Source of the DNA: CAZPZR01 sp964591105
Lineage (GTDB): Bacteria > Bacillota > Clostridia > Lachnospirales > Lachnospiraceae
Length of the DNA stretch: 18,653 bases
Assembly: GCA_964591105.1 (NCBI GenBank)
Contig: CAZPZR010000036.1
Location: forward strand, 1 to 18,653
Direction: 5' to 3'
Shown here piece by piece: positions 1 through 7,279 of the stretch. Below the pieces are notes generated by a model. That model had not been told where the DNA came from. It did no database searches and worked only from the letters and a program-made list of their open reading frames with translations. Within the stretch, counting starts at the first letter, position 1, and each line of letters opens with the position of its first letter. Position numbers and translations under genes: made by a program.

Positions 1-100
1 CCACCGGACGTTATCCGGCATCCTGCCCTGCGAAGCCCGGACTTTCCTCACCTGCGGCCTTTCGGCACTTGCAGCTGCGATTACTTGTTTCACTCACGTC
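1..100 (-). ncRNA. rnpB: RNase P RNA, type A, 5' part (truncated by window edge)
   Basis: Catalytic RNA of ribonuclease P, which matures tRNA 5' ends. Read on the minus strand, the segment carries the conserved core GAGGAAAGTCCGGGC (about 54 to 40), followed by a purine-rich AGGGCAGGATGCCGG and a TAACG-type loop closed by a GTCCGG strand, which is the layout of the type A RNA from P3 through P8. A GAAA tetraloop helix just before the GAGGAAAGTCC block fits P3. The 5' end near 100 is inferred from the -10 box at 107-112. The 3' part, including the rest of the specificity domain and the terminal P1 strand, lies beyond base 1. Identity is firm; the exact 5' end is not. Confidence 0.9.
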
Positions 101-106
101 TACCTT

Positions 107-112
107 ATCATA
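107..112 (-). promoter_or_regulatory. -10 box of the rnpB promoter
   Basis: TATGAT on the minus strand, about 7 bases before the inferred rnpB 5' end. The -35 region would fall near 129-136 inside the foot of the rnhA terminator stem and is only T-rich (TTTATT-like), so the promoter is supported mainly by its -10 and its position. Confidence 0.5.
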
Positions 113-118
113 AAAAAC

Positions 119-175
119 AAAAAAAGGCAAATAAAAAGGAAAATATCCTATCAACAAATTTCCTTTTTATCTGCC
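119..175 (-). terminator. Intrinsic terminator after rnhA
   Basis: On the minus strand a 17-bp stem with one mismatch (arms 159-175 and 126-142, starting GGCA and ending TGCC) and a 16-base loop is followed by seven T (125-119). It begins a few bases after the rnhA stop codon and separates the moaB-like/rnhA transcript from rnpB. The T run lies between the hairpin and the rnpB -10 box. Confidence 0.88.
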
Positions 176-181
176 ATTCTA

Positions 182-658
182 TCATTCTAAGACAACATCA
201 TCCAGCAAACCTGATCCATCTGCTGCCGTTGTCGCCAACTGATCACAGCGTTCATTCTGCGGGTGTCCATCGTGTCCCTTCACCCAGACGAACTTTACTT
301 GATGCTTTTCCTTCGCGGCAAGAAGTCTCTTCCACAAATCCACGTTCTTCACTGGTTCGTTCTTTCCTCGCTTCCAGCCTTTCTTCAGCCATCCATCAAT
401 CCAATGCTGATTAAAGGCATCCACAACATACTTTGAATCAGAATAAAGTTCTACCTCGCATGGACGATTCAGTGCTTCCAGACCGGCAATCACCGCCATA
501 AGTTCCATGCGGTTGTTTGTCGTCTTCTTATATCCTTGAGACAACTCCTTCGTATGAAGATTCCCTTTCGTATCAATGTACTCTAAGACCGTACCATATC
601 CGCCTGGTCCATCTGGATTTCCTCTTGCTGCCCCATCCGTATAAATCTTTACGTGCAT
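182..658 (-). CDS. rnhA: Ribonuclease HI
   Basis: Cuts the RNA strand of RNA:DNA hybrids (R-loops, primers) with two metal ions in the cytoplasm. At 158 residues it has the length of the bacterial RNase HI catalytic domain without an added hybrid-binding domain. The acidic active site is complete: D8 in YTDGAARGNPG-like context, E52 in NNRMEL, D74 in YSDSKYV and D139 in NERCD. H129 in VKGHDGHPQNE matches the flexible-loop histidine. The basic WLKKGWKRGK stretch (about 90-99) is the handle region that grips the substrate. An AAGGGAG site precedes the ATG. It starts 18 bases after the MoaB-like gene and is probably co-transcribed with it. Its transcript ends at the adjacent terminator. Confidence 0.95.
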   Translation of the reverse strand: MHVKIYTDGAARGNPDGPGGYGTVLEYIDTKGNLHTKELSQGYKKTTNNRMELMAVIAGLEALNRPCEVELYSDSKYVVDAFNQHWIDGWLKKGWKRGKNEPVKNVDLWKRLLAAKEKHQVKFVWVKGHDGHPQNERCDQLATTAADGSGLLDDVVLE

Positions 659-676
659 GAATGCTTCTCCCTTGTT

Positions 677-1153
677 CTACTTTTCTTCCACACCAGTGAT
701 TACTTCTACTGCATGAATCAGTTCTGCAAGGATAAATCTCAAGCTTTCCTTTGCTGCTCCTGCTTTGCCTGGAAGATTTACAATCAGTGTATTCTTTCTA
801 ATTCCTGCAACTCCACGATTTAACATGGAACGTTTTGTAATCGTACCGAGATGTGCACGTAATGCTTCCGGAATTCCACGTACTTCACGTTCTACAATAT
901 CTAATGTAGCTTCTGGTGTACAGTCTTCCATTGCACAACCTGCTCCACCTGTTGTTAAGATCAGGTCTGCTAACTGATCATCTGCTAAACGCTGCATAAC
1001 AGTTGCAAGCACCTTTCTGTCTGTTGGCAATGCTTTCATAAACACTACCTGAATTTTATTTTCCTCGAGAATCTTTTTGATGATCTCGCCTGCTTTATCT
1101 TCTTCTTTTTCTCTGTAAATATCAGTATTTGCTGTAAGTATAGCAACTCTCAT
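677..1153 (-). CDS. MoaB/MogA-family molybdopterin-binding protein
   Basis: A 158-residue single-domain protein of the MoCF-biosynthesis fold. In this family MogA adenylylates molybdopterin and MoaB is related. Visible family signatures are a central TTGGAG loop (67-72), an acidic D77 followed by TPEAT (79-83), SMLNRGVAGI (109-118) and LPGKAGAAKE (127-136, replacing the usual PGSPGA). MogA has an Arg-Asp pair before TPEAT and here it is Glu-Asp, so MogA activity is uncertain. Two ATGs lie in tandem at 1156 and 1153. GGAGG is 4 bases from the first and 7 from the second, so I chose 1153. No other molybdenum cofactor gene is in the window. The cofactor role comes from family knowledge; the specific reaction is not resolved. 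Confidence 0.85.
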   Translation of the reverse strand: MRVAILTANTDIYREKEEDKAGEIIKKILEENKIQVVFMKALPTDRKVLATVMQRLADDQLADLILTTGGAGCAMEDCTPEATLDIVEREVRGIPEALRAHLGTITKRSMLNRGVAGIRKNTLIVNLPGKAGAAKESLRFILAELIHAVEVITGVEEK

Positions 1154-1193
1154 CATCGTACCTCCATTATTATCATTGGTCGTTCATTTGGAC

Positions 1194-1202
1194 ATTATAA
1201 CA
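1194..1202 (-). promoter_or_regulatory. Extended -10 promoter for the moaB-like/rnhA unit
   Basis: The minus strand reads TGTTATAAT, a perfect TATAAT with the TG extension that can replace a good -35 box. It lies about 40 bases before the start codon, in the short gap after spoIVA. No convincing -35 hexamer is seen 16-18 bases upstream. Confidence 0.6.
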
Positions 1203-1225
1203 CAAAAATGTCATAAGGTACACCT

Positions 1226-2698
1226 TTAAATAATAATACACACCATCCCGCCATTGCTGTCATTTACAATTTTCTGCATCGTATCCTGCAATTTCTCCTG
1301 ACTTTCTTCGTTAATCATGGCCAGTTTATTTTTCATCCCATCAACTACAAGGTCTTCTACTGATTTCCCAAATATATTCGTGTTCCAGATTCCGCCTTCC
1401 TTTTCTCCGGTATCTTTGATGTAAGTAATCAGGTCTTGAGCCTGCTGTTCGTTTCCTACAATCGGTGCAATCTCCGTTTCTATATTTGCGCGAATCAAAT
1501 GAATAGACGGCGCTTCCGAATGTATCTTCACCCCATACTTATTTCCCTGTTTGATTATCATCGGTTCTTCTAGACGTATATCATTTTTTTCAGGGCAGAC
1601 CACACCATATCCTTTTTGTTTCACTGCTGCAAACGCATCTTTTACTTCCGCATATTCCTGTTGAATCTCTGACAAATGTTTCATTGCTGCAATCAATTCA
1701 TATTGTCCAGAGATGGTTACTCCCGTCAGTTCACTTAGCATTTCGTAATAATAGTGTTCTGCAATCTTGACACGTATACTCACGCATCCTGTATCCATAC
1801 CGATTTTATCGATTTCCCATCCTTCTATGTATTCACTTTGAGGGGATTGTAGCTTTTTACGGACATCTTTGATCTGTGTAATCTGCTGTAATGCATTTTG
1901 AATGTGCATGAGAAGATCTTGCTTAATTTTGTGCGTTCTTGAAAGCATCTCCACCCATTTCGGTGTATAAAACTGCACCTCAGAAACCGGGAACTCATCC
2001 AACACAGCTTCCAAGATTTGATAGATGTCTCCTTCTTTCAATTGTTCACAATTAACGGCAATTGCTTTCACACTATATGCGTTTTCTATTTCCTGAACTA
2101 TTTGTTTTGCATCTTCTCCGTAAGGTTTTTTCGTATTTACAAGCACTACAAATGGTTTTCCAATATTTTGCAGTTCTTTTATCGTTTTCGCTTCTGCTTC
2201 TCGATAGTTTTCCCGTGGAATTTCCCCGATACTGCCATCCGTTGTCACAACAATTCCTATGGTCGCGTGGTCATGAATCACTTTTCGAGTTCCAATTGCC
2301 GCTGCCTTCGTAAATGGAATTTCCTGCTCGAACCACGGTGTCTTTACCTGGCGTTCTTCTTCTCCCTCCAAGTGTCCCTTCACACCATCCACCATATATC
2401 CAACACAATCAATCAACCGAACCTTTACCATTGTATCTTCCGACAATTGAATAGCTGCGGCTTCCTTCGGAACAAATTTAGGTTCTGTTGTCATGATTGT
2501 TTTTCCTGATGCCGACTGCGGAAGTTCATCCCTCGTTCTTTCCTTTCCATGCTCATCCGATATATGCGGCAAGACCAGCACATCCATAAAACGTTTGATA
2601 AATGTTGATTTTCCTGTCCGCACAGGTCCAACTACTCCCAGATAGATTTCTCCGTTTGTTCGGGCTTCTATATCTTTGTACAATTGTAATGCTTCCAT
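1226..2698 (-). CDS. spoIVA: Stage IV sporulation protein A (spore coat basement ATPase)
   Basis: Mother-cell protein that hydrolyses ATP to polymerise on the forespore outer membrane, where it anchors the coat and is needed for cortex formation. From ATG 2698 it is 490 residues, close to the 492 of Bacillus subtilis. The N-terminus has a Walker A motif GVVGPVRTGKST (21-32, Lys30), followed by the family hallmarks DELPQSASGKTIMTTEPKF and an LIDCVGYMVDGV switch-like segment. The C-terminus ends in the short hydrophobic GGMVCIII tail typical of the family, the part that contacts the SpoVM anchor. The longer reading frame to 2746 starts inside a hairpin, whereas 2698 has AAGGGGG 8 bases upstream and matches the family N-terminus, so 2698 is chosen. 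The der/gpsA/spoIVA order is as in B. subtilis. A sigma-E promoter is expected but not clearly seen. Confidence 0.97.
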   Translation of the reverse strand: MEALQLYKDIEARTNGEIYLGVVGPVRTGKSTFIKRFMDVLVLPHISDEHGKERTRDELPQSASGKTIMTTEPKFVPKEAAAIQLSEDTMVKVRLIDCVGYMVDGVKGHLEGEEERQVKTPWFEQEIPFTKAAAIGTRKVIHDHATIGIVVTTDGSIGEIPRENYREAEAKTIKELQNIGKPFVVLVNTKKPYGEDAKQIVQEIENAYSVKAIAVNCEQLKEGDIYQILEAVLDEFPVSEVQFYTPKWVEMLSRTHKIKQDLLMHIQNALQQITQIKDVRKKLQSPQSEYIEGWEIDKIGMDTGCVSIRVKIAEHYYYEMLSELTGVTISGQYELIAAMKHLSEIQQEYAEVKDAFAAVKQKGYGVVCPEKNDIRLEEPMIIKQGNKYGVKIHSEAPSIHLIRANIETEIAPIVGNEQQAQDLITYIKDTGEKEGGIWNTNIFGKSVEDLVVDGMKNKLAMINEESQEKLQDTMQKIVNDSNGGMVCIII

Positions 2699-2731
2699 AT
2701 TGATATCCCCCTTGTCAAGTTGATAAAATTT

Positions 2732-2771
2732 ATGCGCAGAAATCAAGTCTTAGAACTTAATCTCTGCGCAT
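2732..2771 (-). terminator. Strong hairpin after gpsA, probable operon terminator
   Basis: Arms 2732-2748 and 2755-2771 pair over 17 bp with two G-T wobbles on the minus strand, with a 6-base loop and a GC-rich foot ATGCGCAGA/TCTGCGCAT. On the minus strand the foot is followed only by AAATTTTAT, a poor T run, so termination may be partial. It lies between gpsA and spoIVA and could also act as a processing or mRNA-stability element. Confidence 0.55.
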
Positions 2772-2797
2772 TCTTTTATCTCCACTTCAAGTGAGCT

Positions 2798-3811
2798 TTA
2801 TTCTGACCATGGAAGAGCGGAATGTTCTTCTTTTGTGTCTCTTAACATCAATTCATTCACTGCTTCTCTTGGATCTTTTCCTTCGAAAAGTACTTCATTT
2901 ACCTTTCCAATGATTGGAAGGGATACTCCATATTTTTCACCAAGTTTTACAGCTGCTTTTGTAGAATATACACCTTCTACAACCATCTGTACTTCATCCA
3001 TTGCTTCCTGCATAGATTTTCCCTGTCCCATGAGGTAACCTGCTTTACGGTTACGGCTGTGAACACTTGCACAAGTAACAATAAGATCTCCGATTCCTGT
3101 TAATCCTGTAAAGCTTTCGATGGCTCCTCCCATCTTCACTCCAAGGCGAGCAATCTCAGCGATTCCACGTGTGATCAATGCAGCTTTTGTATTATCTCCA
3201 TATCCCATACCATCTGCGATTCCTGCTGCCAATGCGATAACATTCTTCAAAGAACCACCAAGTTCCATACCTAAACGGTCTGGGCTGATATATACGCGGA
3301 ATACCTCATTGCTGAACATTTCCTGCAGATACTTCGCTGTCTTTTCACTCTTTGCTCCAATTACTACTGTTGTTGGAAGTCCACGTCCTACTTCTTCTGC
3401 ATGACTAGGACCAGATAATACTGTCACATTTGCCTGAGGAATTTCTTCTTCAATCTGCTGTGACAATGTCATTAATGTACTTTCTTCAATCCCCTTTGCA
3501 ACGTCTACGATAATCTGTCCTTCTGCTACAAATGAGCTCATATTACGAGCAGTACTTCTTGTGTATGGTGATGGTACCGCAAGAACGATACAATCTTTTC
3601 CTTTCACTGCACACTCTAAATCAGATGTAAATTCCATATCATCTGGAATCTTTACTCCTGGTAATTTGCTTTTATGCTCTCTTTCTTCGGAAAGCATCTT
3701 TACTTCATCTTCTGAAATAGACCATACACATACCTGGTGACCATTCTTATGAAGATTCAGTGCCAACGCAGTTCCCCAGCTTCCTGCTCCGATAATACCT
3801 ACATTTGCCAT
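2798..3811 (-). CDS. gpsA: Glycerol-3-phosphate dehydrogenase [NAD(P)+]
   Basis: Reduces dihydroxyacetone phosphate to sn-glycerol-3-phosphate, the backbone for phospholipids, in the cytoplasm. The 337 residues are the normal length. The N-terminal Rossmann fold has GIIGAGSWGTAL (5-16). Further signatures are LAVPSPYTR (77-85), VAKGIE with K106, SGPSHAEEV (133-141), GGSLKNV with catalytic Lys189, and DNTKAALITRG (206-216) plus HSRNRK (251-256) in the substrate domain. AGGAGG lies 7 bases before the ATG. It starts 11 bases after plsY, the acyltransferase that uses its product, so the two successive steps are encoded together. All expected motifs are present. Confidence 0.97.
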   Translation of the reverse strand: MANVGIIGAGSWGTALALNLHKNGHQVCVWSISEDEVKMLSEEREHKSKLPGVKIPDDMEFTSDLECAVKGKDCIVLAVPSPYTRSTARNMSSFVAEGQIIVDVAKGIEESTLMTLSQQIEEEIPQANVTVLSGPSHAEEVGRGLPTTVVIGAKSEKTAKYLQEMFSNEVFRVYISPDRLGMELGGSLKNVIALAAGIADGMGYGDNTKAALITRGIAEIARLGVKMGGAIESFTGLTGIGDLIVTCASVHSRNRKAGYLMGQGKSMQEAMDEVQMVVEGVYSTKAAVKLGEKYGVSLPIIGKVNEVLFEGKDPREAVNELMLRDTKEEHSALPWSE

Positions 3812-3822
3812 TATACTTCCTC

Positions 3823-4470
3823 CTATTTTTTACTTTTTCCAACACTGAGTTTGTTCTCAGTTCCATTCATCAAGCGCCTAATATTTTCTTTATGCTTATA
3901 GACAGCAGATATCAATAACAACGCTGCGATTGCATACATCTCATACAGATATCCTCCGGATACACCAAAACCTCCCATCTGTCCATAAACAATAATCTCA
4001 ATCAAATAAAGTGTTACAACCACCAAGGATCCTACAGACACATATCTGGTAATTCCTACCACTGTAGCAAATGCTACCAGGCAGATTAATGTCATCGGAA
4101 GATTGGTTGTACTGGCAAGAAGTCCTGCTGTTGCAGCAATTCCTTTCCCACCTTTAAATTTCAGATAAAATGGATAATTATGCCCAAGGACTGCTCCCAT
4201 TCCTGCGTACATTGTCAGCATAGGAATCATCTCTGGATGACTATCACCAAAGATAAGGCGAACAGCCATAACCGCGAAGATACACTTAAACGCATCTCCT
4301 AAAAATGTAATTGCGCCTGCCTTCCAGCCCATCGTTCTTAACGCATTCGTCGTACCCGCATTACCGCTTCCCATGGTTCGTATATCGACTTGATGAAGTT
4401 TCCCATAGATGTAACCAGTCTGAAAAAGTCCAAATACATATCCAATTGCTAAGCATATGATACGTTCCAT
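3823..4470 (-). CDS. plsY: Acyl-phosphate:glycerol-3-phosphate acyltransferase
   Basis: Integral membrane enzyme that moves the acyl group from acyl-phosphate to glycerol-3-phosphate, giving lysophosphatidic acid, the first committed step of membrane lipid synthesis. The 215 residues include about five hydrophobic segments (roughly 1-20, 50-75, 84-100, 111-140, 144-165, with another at 177-191). The three conserved cytoplasmic motifs are all visible: GSGNAGTTNALR (34-45), GHNYPFYLKFKGGKG (96-110) and HKENIRRLMNGTE (193-205). The start is separated from the der stop codon by a single base, and its ribosome binding site (GAAAGGA) lies inside the end of der, so translation is likely coupled. It provides the step after gpsA, which follows. 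Confidence 0.97.
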   Translation of the reverse strand: MERIICLAIGYVFGLFQTGYIYGKLHQVDIRTMGSGNAGTTNALRTMGWKAGAITFLGDAFKCIFAVMAVRLIFGDSHPEMIPMLTMYAGMGAVLGHNYPFYLKFKGGKGIAATAGLLASTTNLPMTLICLVAFATVVGITRYVSVGSLVVVTLYLIEIIVYGQMGGFGVSGGYLYEMYAIAALLLISAVYKHKENIRRLMNGTENKLSVGKSKK

Positions 4471-4471
4471 C

Positions 4472-5794
4472 TTACTTTTCCTTTCTTTCTCTGATAAAGA
4501 ACTTCAGAGAAGTTCCCTTGAAGCCAAATGCTTCTCGAATCTTATTTTCCAAATATCTTGTATATGAGAAATGCATCAACTCTTTGTCATTAACAAAAAT
4601 AACAAATGTTGGTGGTTTTACAGATACCTGTGTAATGTAATAAAGTTTCAAACGTTTTCCCTTGTCTGATGGTGGCTGCTGCATAGCAACTGCTTCCATC
4701 ATGATTTCATTCAAGACACCTGTTGCAACACGGAGTGTCTGATTCTCAATTACCATATCGATCATATCATACAGCTTTGGTAATCTCTGACCTGTTTCTG
4801 CTGATACATACATAATCTCTGCATATGGCATAAAGGAAAGTACACGCCGTACTTCATTCTCATATTCTTTCATTGTCTTGTCGTTCTTTTCAATGGCATC
4901 CCACTTATTTACAACAACAATGATTCCTTTTCCTCGTTCATGGGCGATACCTGCAATCTTAGCATCCTGTTCTGTAACACCTTCTGTTGCATCGATCACC
5001 ACGAGGACAACATCTGCTCGTTCTACCGCTGTTACTGTACGAATGATACTGAAACGTTCCAGTTCTTCCTTAATCTTATTCTTCTTACGGAGTCCTGCAG
5101 TATCGATAAATACATACTCTTTTCCATTGTGTACAACATCTGTATCGATGGCATCTCTTGTAGTACCTGCGATATTAGAAACGATTACTCGCTGTTCTCC
5201 CACAAGCTTGTTGATAATGGAAGACTTTCCTACATTTGGCTTTCCTACGATTGCCACACGTGGTCTTTCATCCTCTTCCTCTTCACCTGTCTGTTCTGGG
5301 AAATGCTTCACAACTTCATCCAGCATATCTCCAATTCCAAGTCTGGAAGATGCTGAGATTGGCAATGGATCTCCAATTCCAAGATTATAGAATTCATACA
5401 CATCTGCCATGAATTTGTCAAAGTTGTCCACTTTATTTACAACAAGAACGACTGGTTTTCCAGAACGTCTGAGCATGTCTGCTACTTTTGAATCCGCATC
5501 GATCAGTCCCTGTCTTACATCTGTAATAAACATAATTACATCTGCAGTGTCAATCGCAATCTGAGCCTGTTCTCTCATCTGAGAAAGAATAATATCTTTG
5601 CTCTCAGGTTCAATACCGCCAGTATCAATCAATGTAAAATCTTTATCCAGCCAGTTTACATCCGCATAAATACGGTCACGTGTAACTCCTGGTGTATCTT
5701 TTACAATTGATATCTTCTCTCCTGCCAGCACATTAAAAAGTGTAGATTTTCCAACATTAGGTCTTCCTACAATTGCTACTACTGGTTTACTCAT
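4472..5794 (-). CDS. der: Ribosome assembly GTPase Der (EngA)
   Basis: Essential GTPase acting in assembly of the 50S ribosomal subunit. Its hallmark is two tandem GTPase domains, both intact here. Domain 1 has GRPNVGKS (10-17), DTGG (57-60), NKVD (120-123) and SAS (147-149). An acidic linker EEEEDE (171-176) leads to domain 2 with GKPNVGKS (184-191), DTAG (231-234), NKWD (296-299) and SAETG. The last 85 or so residues form the KH-like domain, ending in FFIRERKEK. The 440-residue length is typical. AGGAG lies about 8 bases before the ATG. It is in the middle of the DUF512-der-plsY-gpsA operon, 23 bases after the upstream gene. Confidence 0.98.
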   Translation of the reverse strand: MSKPVVAIVGRPNVGKSTLFNVLAGEKISIVKDTPGVTRDRIYADVNWLDKDFTLIDTGGIEPESKDIILSQMREQAQIAIDTADVIMFITDVRQGLIDADSKVADMLRRSGKPVVLVVNKVDNFDKFMADVYEFYNLGIGDPLPISASSRLGIGDMLDEVVKHFPEQTGEEEEDERPRVAIVGKPNVGKSSIINKLVGEQRVIVSNIAGTTRDAIDTDVVHNGKEYVFIDTAGLRKKNKIKEELERFSIIRTVTAVERADVVLVVIDATEGVTEQDAKIAGIAHERGKGIIVVVNKWDAIEKNDKTMKEYENEVRRVLSFMPYAEIMYVSAETGQRLPKLYDMIDMVIENQTLRVATGVLNEIMMEAVAMQQPPSDKGKRLKLYYITQVSVKPPTFVIFVNDKELMHFSYTRYLENKIREAFGFKGTSLKFFIRERKEK

Positions 5795-5817
5795 CTTCTA
5801 TCTCCTGTTCTTTCAAT

Positions 5818-7125
5818 CTAATTGATAATTGCTTCTATAAAATCTCGTCCGCTTGATTTTACAATATCTATCTTCACTTGTAAAGCATCTTCCAGTTCAG
5901 AAAGTGTAACATCATCCAAAAATACCTCTTCCTGACTGCGAAGCATGTTACATGGAAGCAGCAGACGCTCTCCAAGTTCCTGATCTTTCAACTGCTTCTT
6001 CAGATCCTGTCCTGTAACCAGACCAGAAACCGTAATCAGTTCTCCGAAGAAATCATTTCTAATTGGATATACCTGGATTTTTGTCTTCGGATACTTCTCC
6101 ATCAACTTCTCTGCCATCTTTTGAATGTATGGATATGGAAGAAGTCCTGTGGCCATCGATACCTGTCGCTCTTTCTGGTCTCCTTCACATGCTGCATACG
6201 CTTCTTCAAACTCATTTTCCAAAAGTCGAAGCATACCAACCCCATTTTCCAACTGCAGATATCCATCATAACGTTCTTCTTCTGGCACTTCCTCGCCAGC
6301 CAGAATATACCACTCATCCCCTGCGTGAATGAAATGATAACCATAAGTATCATAAATCTTCTTCTGCCACTTATGGATAATCTCTAACGTTGCCTTCGCA
6401 TCTTCCTTTGTAAATGGTTCCAATGGATATAATCCATCTCGATACTTCGTCAGACCAACTGGAACAACTGATACACTCTGTAGGCATGGAATGTACTTTG
6501 TCATCTCTGAGATGCTTCGCTCCAGTTCTTCTCCATCATTCACACCCTTGCAAAGTACAATCTGTCCATTCATCTGGATTCCGCCTTCGTAAAGCTTGTC
6601 TACTTTTTTCAATGCATCTCCTGCAAAACGATTGTGAAGCATCTTACAGCGAAGCTCTGGATTCATCGTCTGGAAGGAAATATTGATTGGTTCCAAATGG
6701 TAACGAACGATTCGGTCAATATCCTTCTCGCTCATATTCGTTAATGTAACATAGTTCCCCTGCAGGAATGAGAGTCTGGAATCATCATCCTTAAAATACA
6801 GTGTCTCACGCATTCCCTTTGGCATCTGATCGATAAAGCAAAACATGCACTTGTTTCTACAAGAACGATATTCATCCATCAACCCTTGTTCGAACTCGAT
6901 TCCCAAGTCTTCCTCGTAATCTTTCTCAATCTCAAGTTCCCACTCTTCTCCATCTGCCTTTTCAATCAACAGTGTCAGATATTCATCATTGACATAAAAA
7001 TGATAATCGAATACATCTTCCACTTCATTATCATTCACGGAAATCAATTTGTCTCCCGCTTCAATCCCAAGTTCATCCGCAATACTTCCCGGAAGAACCG
7101 ACTTTATTTTATGTTCGTGTTTCAT
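5818..7125 (-). CDS. DUF512 radical-SAM/PDZ protein of unknown function
   Basis: A 435-residue protein with three parts. Residues 1-70 resemble a PDZ domain (LPGSIADELGIEAGDKLISVND). Residues about 85-225 form a radical-SAM-like barrel with C89-x3-C93-x2-C96 (CRNKCMFC), which would hold a 4Fe-4S cluster. Residues about 225-430 are the DUF512 region, with ITVSGLVTGQDL (364-375) and FLDDVTL (402-408). No signal peptide or membrane segment is seen. The family is widespread in Clostridia and usually lies beside der; its reaction is not known to me. A longer frame opens with GTG at 7182, but that codon lies upstream of the -10 box at 7171-7176. ATG 7125 has a modest GAGTGG site and matches the PDZ start. 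First gene of the operon. Confidence 0.88.
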   Translation of the reverse strand: MKHEHKIKSVLPGSIADELGIEAGDKLISVNDNEVEDVFDYHFYVNDEYLTLLIEKADGEEWELEIEKDYEEDLGIEFEQGLMDEYRSCRNKCMFCFIDQMPKGMRETLYFKDDDSRLSFLQGNYVTLTNMSEKDIDRIVRYHLEPINISFQTMNPELRCKMLHNRFAGDALKKVDKLYEGGIQMNGQIVLCKGVNDGEELERSISEMTKYIPCLQSVSVVPVGLTKYRDGLYPLEPFTKEDAKATLEIIHKWQKKIYDTYGYHFIHAGDEWYILAGEEVPEEERYDGYLQLENGVGMLRLLENEFEEAYAACEGDQKERQVSMATGLLPYPYIQKMAEKLMEKYPKTKIQVYPIRNDFFGELITVSGLVTGQDLKKQLKDQELGERLLLPCNMLRSQEEVFLDDVTLSELEDALQVKIDIVKSSGRDFIEAIIN

Positions 7126-7170
7126 ATTTCCACTCGTTTCTTTCATAAAATTATGCTTATCGCAAATTAC

Positions 7171-7200
7171 ATTATAACCCACATCTTAAAAATAGTCCAA
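7171..7200 (-). promoter_or_regulatory. Promoter of the DUF512-der-plsY-gpsA operon
   Basis: On the minus strand TATAAT (7176-7171) has an 18-base spacer from a weak TTGGAC (7200-7195). The inferred start near 7163 leaves a leader of about 38 bases before ATG 7125. It is divergent from the prs promoter, with only 7 bases between the two -35 boxes. Confidence 0.6.
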
Positions 7201-7207
7201 CCAAACA

Positions 7208-7237
7208 TTGACCTTTTTCACTATTCAGTATTATAAT
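7208..7237 (+). promoter_or_regulatory. Promoter of prs
   Basis: TTGACC (7208-7213), an 18-base spacer and TATAAT (7232-7237) give a good sigma-A promoter with a start near 7244, about 36 bases before the prs ATG. An imperfect 11-bp inverted repeat (7201-7211 and 7237-7247) brackets it, a possible operator. Confidence 0.75.
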
Positions 7238-7279
7238 CAATGTTAGGATAAATTTAATACAAACATATAGGAGATTATC

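Noticed and set aside
1201..1225. Short AAGGT/ACCTT inverted repeat after spoIVA as a terminator
   Set aside because: Five base pairs with a two-base loop would not form a stable terminator.
2727..2734. CATAAATT on the minus strand as a sigma-E -10 box for spoIVA
   Set aside because: It fits CATACAAT at six of eight bases, but no matching -35 is found 13-14 bases upstream, and it overlaps the hairpin foot.
2699..2746. N-terminal extension of SpoIVA from ATG 2746
   Set aside because: It starts inside the intergenic hairpin, has no ribosome binding site, and is absent from the known SpoIVA N-terminus; ATG 2698 has AAGGGGG.
4878..5390. Long plus-strand frame opposite der
   Set aside because: Serine/threonine-rich antisense shadow of a clear gene, with no ribosome binding site or family signature.
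7126..7182. N-terminal extension of the DUF512 protein from GTG 7182
   Set aside because: The GTG is upstream of the TATAAT box (7171-7176), so it would not be on the transcript.
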